5,373 nucleotides of DNA from Gammaproteobacteria bacterium. GTDB taxonomy: Bacteria; Pseudomonadota; Gammaproteobacteria; SURF-13. Positions 1-5,373 of the stretch are shown here, piece by piece. Position numbers and translations under genes: made by a program. Every line of letters begins with the position of its first letter. Position 1 is the first letter of the stretch. The notes beneath the pieces are model-generated. The model searched no databases and was not told the DNA's origin. It worked only from the letters and a program-made list of their open reading frames with translations. The DNA lies in assembly GCA_023487615.1 (NCBI GenBank), contig JAMDBH010000146.1, positions 1-5,373 of the forward strand. Reading direction: 5' to 3'.

Positions 1-303
1 CTAGCGATTCTGCGTGATATCGCCGGTGATCTTAGCCGTTTTTGCAAGTTGTACGCTGCGCGCCCGGATGTTCCCACAGACCTCGCCCTGCACGATGATC
101 TGCTCGGCACGGATATCGCCGGTAACCTTCGCGTGCTCCCCGATGGTGAGCCGTCCGGCCGCGACATCGCCCTCAACTTCACCGTCAATCTGCAACTCGC
201 CGGCGGTGACCAGCTTGCCGGTCACCTGCAAACCGGCGCTCAGGATGGAGGGTGCACCCGGCTTCGGGGCGGGGCGATCCGATTTATTATTCTTTGAAAA
301 CAT
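1..303 (-). CDS. Bactofilin-family cytoskeletal protein, C-terminus probably truncated by a frameshift
   Basis: Bactofilins polymerise without nucleotides into filaments made of a right-handed beta-helix and act as scaffolds for cell-wall enzymes at the inner membrane. The 100-aa product has a short polar, Pro/Lys-rich tail (about residues 1-20). The repeating beta-helix pattern follows, with hydrophobic-Gly-x-hydrophobic rungs such as LQIDGEVEGDV (37-47), LTIGEHAKVTGDI (52-64), IIVQGEVCGNI (69-79) and VQLAKTAKITGDI (84-96). The ATG at 301-303 is preferred over an in-frame upstream start at 370-372 because GGAGG lies 9 nt upstream of it (complement of 313-317) and the family's N-terminal tail starts there. 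The gene overlaps the 3' end of the upstream M23 gene by 17 bp, which suggests translational coupling. Oddity: it ends in TGDITQNR-stop, about one or two rungs short of usual bactofilins. Shifting the frame by one base near 13-18 gives ...AESL, a family-like continuation. Family assignment is confident; the C-terminus is not. Confidence 0.85.
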   Translation of the reverse strand: MFSKNNKSDRPAPKPGAPSILSAGLQVTGKLVTAGELQIDGEVEGDVAAGRLTIGEHAKVTGDIRAEQIIVQGEVCGNIRARSVQLAKTAKITGDITQNR

Positions 304-1447
304 GTCTGCCCGCCTCCATGAAATTGGCCGGATCGCGGGGCGTTCCGCGGTACAACACTTCAAAATGCACATGCGGGCCGGTGCTGCGTCCGGTGGAGCC
401 TATCAGCCCGATCTTCTGGCGCAATACGACACGCTCACCCTGTTTTACCAGCACCTTGCTCAGATGACCGTGGCGGGTCTTGATGCCCAGCCCGTGGTCT
501 ACCTCCACAACGTAGCCGTAAGGGCCGTCGCGGCCGGCGAAGGTCACCAAACCCGGCGCGGTGGCGTAGACGGGTGTGTTCTGCTCCGCAGAAAAATCTA
601 TGCCGCTGTGAAAGGCCTGCTGCTCGGTGAACGGGTCGCTACGCTTGCCAAAGCGGCTGGAGACGTGGCCCGTGTTCACCGGCGGCACCACCGGCAGGCG
701 CTCAAAGATGCGTTCCAGGCTCGCCCAGCGGTCCAATTGCGCCTCCAGTTGCACCACGCTGGTCTCGAACAAGTCCTGCATATCGGCGAACGGGCTTTTC
801 GGGGCGGCCGCCGACGGTGGGATAAACGGACCGCCGCGTCCCAGCTTGCTACTATTGTTACGACTGCTGTCGGCTATCAATTTGCTGAGATCCAGCCGCG
901 TCATGGCGATTGCCTGTTCGAGGCGTTCGGCGTTGCTCTCGGTGCGTTCCTGAATGTGCGCGACCAGGGTTTCCTGCGAGCGTTTGATCTCGGCGACCCG
1001 TTTGAGGGCATCGTCCAGGTTGGTTTGCAGTGTAGATACCTGGGAGTTGAGGGCGAGTAGGCGGGTCTGTGAGCTGGTTTGCTGTGAGGTCAGTTCGGCG
1101 ATGCGAGTATCTTTAGCGGGAATGCTGGCGACTTGTTTGAGGGCGTCGCCAAGTTTGTCCTGCAATGCGGCGACCTGAGTGGTCAGGGATTTTGCCTGCG
1201 CCTGCAGTGCATTGCGTTCCTCCCTCAGTTCGGCGACGCCTGCCGCCAGTTCGGCGTAACTAGGGGCGGTGACCCAGGCAAATACACCCCCGCCAAGGCC
1301 CGCCACTAACAGCAGACTCAACGCGATTTGTATAGGCTGCGACAGCGAGACGAAACGCACCTGGCCGCGGCTGCGATAAAAAAATTGTCGTTCCGGGTAC
1401 CAACGCTGTACGAAGACCGCAATGGTTTTACGTAGTTGTACTATCAT
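287..1447 (-). CDS. Membrane-anchored coiled-coil M23 metallopeptidase (LytM-type endopeptidase)
   Basis: Predicted zinc endopeptidase that cuts peptide cross-links of peptidoglycan in the periplasm; 386 aa. It has a short basic cytoplasmic N-terminus containing PERQFFYRSRGQVRFVSLS (about 18-36), one transmembrane helix (about 40-59), a long coiled coil (about 65-195), a linker, and a C-terminal M23 domain (about 255-386). Every M23 signature is present: HSGID (zinc ligands H280 and D284), HGHLS (H328) and GPHVHFEV (H359 and zinc ligand H361). It therefore looks catalytically competent, unlike EnvC/NlpD-type activators that lack these residues. The N-terminal part recalls the DUF5930-type M23 proteins (from memory, not searched). 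The ATG at 1445-1447 was chosen because AAAGAG sits 9 nt upstream. A TTG at 1478-1480 would add 11 residues but has no ribosome site. The gene overlaps bactofilin by 17 bp; bactofilin-M23 pairs are known to localise wall hydrolysis for shape or stalk formation, and the same role is inferred here. Confidence 0.9.
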   Translation of the reverse strand: MIVQLRKTIAVFVQRWYPERQFFYRSRGQVRFVSLSQPIQIALSLLLVAGLGGGVFAWVTAPSYAELAAGVAELREERNALQAQAKSLTTQVAALQDKLGDALKQVASIPAKDTRIAELTSQQTSSQTRLLALNSQVSTLQTNLDDALKRVAEIKRSQETLVAHIQERTESNAERLEQAIAMTRLDLSKLIADSSRNNSSKLGRGGPFIPPSAAAPKSPFADMQDLFETSVVQLEAQLDRWASLERIFERLPVVPPVNTGHVSSRFGKRSDPFTEQQAFHSGIDFSAEQNTPVYATAPGLVTFAGRDGPYGYVVEVDHGLGIKTRHGHLSKVLVKQGERVVLRQKIGLIGSTGRSTGPHVHFEVLYRGTPRDPANFMEAGRHVFKE

Positions 1448-1583
1448 GCGCACAGACTCTTTAATTATGTTAGCGAGCAAGTTGTCTTGCTGCTTGCCGC
1501 AGAGGCGTACACACCCCTACAGAGTACTCCCTTTACAAGACCATACCCTCACCGTTGGGAGCCTTAACCAGGCCTGGCTATGC

Positions 1584-1620
1584 GCGATTGAAAAAGGCCT
1601 CCATGGCCTTTTTCAATCGC
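1584..1620. repeat. Perfect 16-bp inverted repeat (hairpin) in the M23 leader
   Basis: The arms GCGATTGAAAAAGGCC (1584-1599) and its exact complement (1605-1620) flank a 5-nt loop TCCAT. The inner part, A5-GGCC-loop-GGCC-T5, resembles a short bidirectional intrinsic terminator, but the stem continues past the T-run, so the T-run would itself be base-paired. On the minus strand it lies between the candidate promoter and the M23 start, so it would form in that mRNA's leader. The loop contains an ATG opening a tiny 8-codon minus-strand frame (MEAFFNRA, stop at 1578-1580) with poor ribosome-site spacing. It could be an attenuator, an mRNA-stabilising hairpin, an operator or a dispersed repeat; the sequence does not decide among these. 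Confidence 0.75.
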
Positions 1621-1641
1621 CCCAAACTCAGGGCAGGCAAA

Positions 1642-1670
1642 ATTAGAGTACATTCGCCAGCCAATTGCAA
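1642..1670 (-). promoter_or_regulatory. Candidate sigma-70 promoter for the M23-bactofilin operon
   Basis: Read on the minus strand, TTGCAA (1670-1665, 4 of 6 to TTGACA) is followed after exactly 17 bp by TCTAAT (1647-1642, 5 of 6 to TATAAT). Transcription would begin near 1635, giving a leader of about 190 nt that contains the hairpin at 1584-1620. Position and spacing are good, but hexamer matches of this quality occur by chance in AT-richer DNA. No better candidate was found closer to the gene. Confidence 0.4.
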
Positions 1671-1789
1671 CCTCGGATATTTGACGATTTTCCCCGCCGA
1701 GCCCCCAGGAAACGACGGCGGACTGCGGATTTCGTCCGTGATTGCATCAGGTTCTCAACGAGTTATTGTGGAAATCTAAAGGCAATTCC

Positions 1790-1830
1790 AAAAAAACAAA
1801 CACCCCCGTTGCGGGGGGTGTTTTATTTTT
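1790..1830 (-). terminator. Rho-independent terminator downstream of glnA
   Basis: On the minus strand, starting about 27 nt after the glnA stop, AAACACCCCCC is followed by a GCAA-type loop and GGGGGTGTTT, then a T-rich tail (complement of 1790-1797, TGTTTTTTT when read with the stem end). The stem has 7 GC-rich pairs (1801-1807 with 1814-1820) extended by three A-T pairs. The T-rich run at 1821-1830 means it could also stop plus-strand transcription, though no plus-strand gene ends here. It separates glnA from the M23-bactofilin operon. Confidence 0.88.
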
Positions 1831-1849
1831 ATACGGACGAATAGAGACC

Positions 1850-3256
<1,407 letters not shown>

Positions 3257-3313
3257 TAAAACTCTCCTGAGTGAATAGTACAAAGCGGTGTGGGGTACTT
3301 GGAAAACTCAAAG

Positions 3314-3354
3314 TAGGGAATTTAGCATGAAACATGCCATTTAGAAATTCCCTA
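3314..3354. repeat. 10-bp inverted repeat bracketing the glnA sigma-54 promoter
   Basis: TAGGGAATTT (3314-3323) and its exact complement AAATTCCCTA (3345-3354) are separated by 21 bp, and the -24/-12 element occupies 3324-3339 of that gap. Relative to the predicted start at about 3313, the arms lie at about -1 to -10 and -32 to -41. The sequence shows the symmetry directly; a regulatory role is only inferred. It could be a repressor or modulator site, or coincidence in AT-rich promoter DNA. Confidence 0.6.
3324..3339 (-). promoter_or_regulatory. Sigma-54 (-24/-12) promoter of glnA
   Basis: On the minus strand the sequence is TGGCATGTTTCATGCT. It matches the RpoN consensus TGGCACG-N4-TTGCW at all but two positions, and the invariant GG and GC are separated by exactly 10 bp. 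Transcription should begin near 3313, giving a leader of about 57 nt before the glnA ATG. Sigma-54 polymerase needs an enhancer-binding protein, and an NtrC-like site lies upstream at a suitable distance. No strong sigma-70 promoter was seen in the same spacer. Confidence 0.85.
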
Positions 3355-3387
3355 TATTCAGAGAATTACACACCCAGAAGGGCTGTT

Positions 3388-3408
3388 TGCGCCCTATTCT
3401 GAGGCGCA
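3388..3408. promoter_or_regulatory. Second dyad upstream of glnA, possible weak NtrC-related site
   Basis: TGCGCC (3388-3393) and GGCGCA (3403-3408) form a dyad with a 9-bp spacer. Its centre (3398) is 32 bp from the centre of the strong NtrC-type dyad, about three helical turns and the same spacing as the two high-affinity NtrC sites of E. coli glnA. The half-sites resemble TGCACC/GGTGCA, but the spacer is 4 bp longer than a normal NtrC site, so the assignment is tentative. It may bind weakly or belong to another regulator. Confidence 0.3.
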
Positions 3409-3418
3409 GAAGGAACAA

Positions 3419-3441
3419 TAATGCACTAAAATAGTGCATTA
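3419..3441. promoter_or_regulatory. NtrC-type enhancer dyad upstream of glnA
   Basis: The core TGCACTAAAATAGTGCA (3422-3438) is a perfect 17-bp dyad of the NtrC-site form (TGCAC-N7-GTGCA), and symmetry extends to 23 bp (3419-3441). Its centre at 3430 is about 117 bp upstream of the start predicted from the sigma-54 element, inside the usual range for NtrC enhancers. It begins only about 10 bp past the stop codon of the upstream 192-aa gene, so as RNA the same dyad could also form a weak AT-rich terminator for that gene. The NtrC reading is preferred because sequence and distance both match. Confidence 0.8.
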
Positions 3442-3451
3442 AAGAAAGCAG

Positions 3452-4030
3452 TTAATGCTTTATTTGGGGCTCTTTCTGCAGAATGACCGGGTACCCGGAG
3501 CTGCCTTCGCGCAGGGTACTATAAGCCACTCGGCTGCCGGTGTCCGCCCATAACTCATAGGCCGGCAGCGGATCGAGGCAAGGCCCGGCGCTACCCAGCT
3601 TGCGCACCGCCAATAACACATCCATCAGGCTGATGAAGTCCTGCGACAAATGCGCATAGAGGTCCGCCGAGGTATTGGCCAGGGTATGCGAGAGCTGTTG
3701 GTAGGCGTTGCGGCCCATGTCCACAAAATAACTGATGCGCACATGGCGGCGCTCCGCCTGATGCGGGAACAGGCCGGAATAGAGCAGGCAATGATCGCCC
3801 ACGTCGCGCAGGCGTTCCTGTTGCAGACTGCCCGCCGTCAGAACTCCGTTGAGATAATCCAGCGCCAGCACGCTTGCGGCCAGATCCGGTTGACGACTGA
3901 AGCGCATCAGCAGAAAGACCAGATAGCTTTCCAATTCCTCCACCAACCGGCAGGCGGCCACATTCTCTGCTTCATTGACCAGCTCATACCATTGAGCGGT
4001 GGCGGTCGGTAGGGTAACGAATTCTTTCAT
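3452..4030 (-). CDS. Conserved-looking hypothetical protein, helical, function unknown
   Basis: I do not recognise a named family. The 192-aa product looks mainly alpha-helical and soluble, with no signal peptide and no clear membrane span; the most hydrophobic stretch (ESYLVFLLMRF, about 34-44) is too short. Other marked segments are SVLALDYLNGV (53-63), DVGDHCLLYSGLFPHQAERR (76-95), ISYFVDMGRNAYQQLS (99-114) and FISLMDVLLAVRKLG (132-146). The tail after about residue 150 is less ordered. The ATG at 4028-4030 is chosen because AAGGAA lies 6 nt upstream; an in-frame start at 4076-4078 would add 16 polar residues and lacks comparable support. Codon use and composition resemble its neighbours, so this looks like a real gene. 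It lies upstream of glnA on the same strand, with the glnA control region between, and is divergent from glyQ. Nothing in the sequence links it firmly to nitrogen metabolism. Confidence 0.82.
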   Translation of the reverse strand: MKEFVTLPTATAQWYELVNEAENVAACRLVEELESYLVFLLMRFSRQPDLAASVLALDYLNGVLTAGSLQQERLRDVGDHCLLYSGLFPHQAERRHVRISYFVDMGRNAYQQLSHTLANTSADLYAHLSQDFISLMDVLLAVRKLGSAGPCLDPLPAYELWADTGSRVAYSTLREGSSGYPVILQKEPQIKH

Positions 4031-4152
4031 AAAAGATTCCTTGTGTTGTCTAGCTTTATCATCGGCATATCCGGCCATATCTTGAGTCTTATGTTGGACA
4101 CCGCCGCCGGGCTAATTACTCCAGAATCCTGCAGAAGAGCCGCAGGTCACGC

Positions 4153-4158
4153 TATACT
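4153..4158 (+). promoter_or_regulatory. Candidate -10 element for glyQS
   Basis: TATACT matches TATAAT at 5 of 6 positions and sits about 26 bp before the glyQ ATG, predicting a start near 4165 and a short leader of about 19 nt containing GAGG. The matching -35 region (about 4130-4135, TGCAGA) is weak, so the call rests on the -10 hexamer and its position. No T-box or other leader structure is seen. Confidence 0.4.
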
Positions 4159-4183
4159 TATCTTTTGAGACACTTGAGGGCTC

Positions 4184-5101
4184 ATGGTGAGCGCGCAGCA
4201 CAAAACAGCGCCACAGGCGGCAAAAATTTTAACCTTTCAGGACCTGATTCTGAGTTTACAGAGTTATTGGTCTGCGCAGGGTTGCGTGCTTCTCCAACCG
4301 TACGACCTGGAAGTCGGTGCGGGCACGTTTCATCCCGCCACCTTTCTGCGCGCCATAGGCCCGGAACCGTGGAAAGCGGCCTACGTGCAGCCCTCGCGCC
4401 GTCCTAAGGACGGACGTTACGGCGAAAATCCGAACCGGCTGCAACACTATTATCAGTATCAGGTCGTACTGAAGCCCTCGCCCTTGGACATACAAGATCT
4501 GTACCTGGATTCATTGCGCGCGCTCGGCGTCAACATGAGCGAGCACGACGTGCGTTTTGTCGAGGACGACTGGGAGTCGCCTACGCTCGGCGCTTGGGGT
4601 TTGGGTTGGGAGGTGTGGCTCGACGGCATGGAGGTGACGCAGTTCACCTATTTTCAGGAAGTCGGCGGCTTGAAGTGCAAGCCGGTGCTGGGCGAGATCA
4701 CCTATGGCTTGGAGCGGCTCGCTATGTATCTACAAGGCGTGGAAAGCGTGTTCGATCTGAAATGGACCGACAGCGTGAGCTATGGTGACGTCTATCACCA
4801 AAACGAGGTTGAACAGTCTAAATATAATTTCGAGTACAGCAACGTCGAGTGGCTGTTTAAATTGTTCGGCGAATTTGAGTCCGAGGCCAAGCGGCTGATG
4901 GAAGCCAAACTGACCCTGCCCGCATTTGAAATGGTGATGAAGTGTTCGCATACGTTTAACCTGCTCGACGCGCGCGGCGCAATCTCCACCACGGAACGCG
5001 CCGCCTATATTGGACGTGTACGTAACCTGAGCCGCGCGGTGGCGCAGAGCTACTACGATTCGAGGGAGGCCTTGGGTTTCCCCATCCTGAACAAAAAGTA
5101 A
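4184..5101 (+). CDS. glyQ: Glycyl-tRNA synthetase alpha subunit
   Basis: Catalytic-core subunit of the bacterial alpha2beta2 glycyl-tRNA synthetase. It activates glycine with ATP and, with GlyS, charges tRNA-Gly in the cytoplasm. The 305-aa length is close to E. coli GlyQ (about 303). The class II core is recognisable: [17 protein letters not shown] (about 18-34), [19 protein letters not shown] (38-56), the motif 2 region [19 protein letters not shown] (69-87), [17 protein letters not shown] glycine-pocket sequence (about 150-162) and motif 3 [13 protein letters not shown] (170-182). A C-terminal helical part contains [20 protein letters not shown] (256-275). The ATG at 4184 has GAGG only 4 nt away; the next codon, GTG at 4187, has better spacing (7 nt) and could be the true start, which changes only one residue. 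glyS follows after 4 bp. Confidence 0.97.
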   Translation: MVSAQHKTAPQAAKILTFQDLILSLQSYWSAQGCVLLQPYDLEVGAGTFHPATFLRAIGPEPWKAAYVQPSRRPKDGRYGENPNRLQHYYQYQVVLKPSPLDIQDLYLDSLRALGVNMSEHDVRFVEDDWESPTLGAWGLGWEVWLDGMEVTQFTYFQEVGGLKCKPVLGEITYGLERLAMYLQGVESVFDLKWTDSVSYGDVYHQNEVEQSKYNFEYSNVEWLFKLFGEFESEAKRLMEAKLTLPAFEMVMKCSHTFNLLDARGAISTTERAAYIGRVRNLSRAVAQSYYDSREALGFPILNKK

Positions 5102-5105
5102 AACC

Positions 5106-5373
5106 ATGCAAGACGCCTACCTCATTGAACTGCTCACCGAAGAACTGCCACCCAAATCGTTGCTCAAACTTTCCCAGGCCTTTTGCAAAGGAATATTTGA
5201 AGGGCTGAAGGAGCAGGGTTTTGTTGCGGCAGATGCGGATTACGCCGGGCTCGTCAGCGAGTTCGCCACGCCGCGCCGCCTGGCTGTGCTTATTAAGGAT
5301 GTGCTGGCAAAACAGCCGGAGCGCATCATTGAGCGCAAAGGCCCGGCGCTCGCCAGCGCCTACGATCAAAACT
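5106..5373 (+). CDS. glyS: Glycyl-tRNA synthetase beta subunit, 5' part, cut by the window end
   Basis: An open frame of 89 codons runs from ATG 5106 to the window edge without a stop. It translates as MQDAYLIELLTEELPPKSLL..., matching the GlyS N-terminus (VEIGTEELPPKAL in E. coli, from memory), and continues with FATPRRLAVLI (about 53-63) and IIERKGPALASAYD (about 74-87), also typical. GlyS is the large subunit (usually near 690 aa) needed for tRNA-Gly recognition and for full activity of GlyQ. Only about one eighth is visible. The gene starts 4 bp after the glyQ stop with no clear Shine-Dalgarno (AAAAAGTAAAACC precedes the ATG), so translational coupling with glyQ is likely, which would help keep the subunits balanced. 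Confidence 0.96.
   Translation, partial: MQDAYLIELLTEELPPKSLLKLSQAFCKGIFEGLKEQGFVAADADYAGLVSEFATPRRLAVLIKDVLAKQPERIIERKGPALASAYDQN

Larger units (their letters stand above)
1448..1849. other. Intergenic region between glnA and the M23-bactofilin operon
   Basis: About 400 bases without a convincing gene. Short frames on the plus strand here have no ribosome site and no recognisable protein pattern. What can be supported is the glnA terminator at its right end, a candidate sigma-70 promoter near 1642-1670 and a perfect hairpin at 1584-1620. A 10-bp palindrome CCAGGCCTGG lies at 1568-1577. The stretches between these elements show nothing I can name. Confidence 0.6.

Noticed and set aside
14..1060. 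Long plus-strand open frame opposite the bactofilin and M23 genes
   Set aside because: It lies entirely antisense to two genes with clear family motifs and has no ribosome site or recognisable protein pattern; it is a by-product of GC-rich codon use.
1445..1480. Longer M23 start at the TTG at 1478-1480
   Set aside because: It would add 11 residues but has no ribosome site; the ATG at 1445-1447 has AAAGAG at a good distance and leaves a typical short cytoplasmic N-terminus.
1422..1779. Small plus-strand frames in the glnA-M23 spacer
   Set aside because: They lack ribosome sites, read through the perfect hairpin at 1584-1620 and show no protein-like pattern.
3257..3451. Glutamine riboswitch or leader structure upstream of glnA
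   Set aside because: The predicted leader is only about 57 nt and shows no stable hairpin; the symmetric elements lie upstream of the predicted start and fit DNA-binding sites better.
4031..4183. Promoter for the 192-aa gene in the divergent spacer
   Set aside because: Several AT-rich hexamers exist on the minus strand (for example GATATG and GATAAA), but none pairs with a convincing -35 at proper spacing, so none was called.
4956..5369. Minus-strand frame over the glyQ end and glyS start
   Set aside because: It overlaps two confidently identified plus-strand genes and has no family-like sequence.

Overview
The window looks like chromosomal core DNA from a Gram-negative proteobacterium, most likely a gamma- or betaproteobacterium. 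The reasons are a glutamine synthetase of the adenylylated GSI type behind a sigma-54/NtrC-style promoter, a two-subunit (alpha2beta2) glycyl-tRNA synthetase, and a bactofilin paired with an inner-membrane-anchored M23 peptidase. The DNA is fairly GC-rich in genes and AT-richer in the spacers. I see no mobile element, CRISPR array, tRNA or rRNA.

Left part (1-1447, minus strand): a membrane-anchored, coiled-coil M23 endopeptidase gene overlaps by 17 bp a short bactofilin gene that ends exactly at the window edge. The bactofilin reading frame stops early for its family. A one-base shift just before the stop restores family-like sequence, so a frameshift is suspected. This pair probably works in localised peptidoglycan remodelling and cell shape.

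Spacer (1448-1849): no convincing gene. It holds the intrinsic terminator of glnA, a plausible sigma-70 promoter for the M23-bactofilin operon, and a perfect 16-bp inverted repeat in the predicted leader of that operon.

Middle (1850-3451, minus strand): glnA (468 aa) with its adenylylation tyrosine at residue 397, preceded by a compact nitrogen-control region. From the gene outward this has a strong Shine-Dalgarno, a -24/-12 sigma-54 promoter bracketed by a 10-bp inverted repeat, a second dyad, and a near-ideal NtrC-type dyad about 117 bp upstream of the predicted start. This predicts induction of glnA under nitrogen limitation.

Right part (3452-5373): a 192-aa gene of unknown function lies upstream of glnA on the same strand. 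It is divergent from glyQ (plus strand, complete), which is followed after 4 bp by the start of glyS (cut by the window end). GlyQ and GlyS together form the tetrameric glycyl-tRNA synthetase.

Overall this is ordinary housekeeping sequence. The points most worth a second look are the bactofilin frameshift, the symmetry around the glnA promoter, and the leader hairpin of the M23 operon. I found no evidence for an undescribed multi-gene system.
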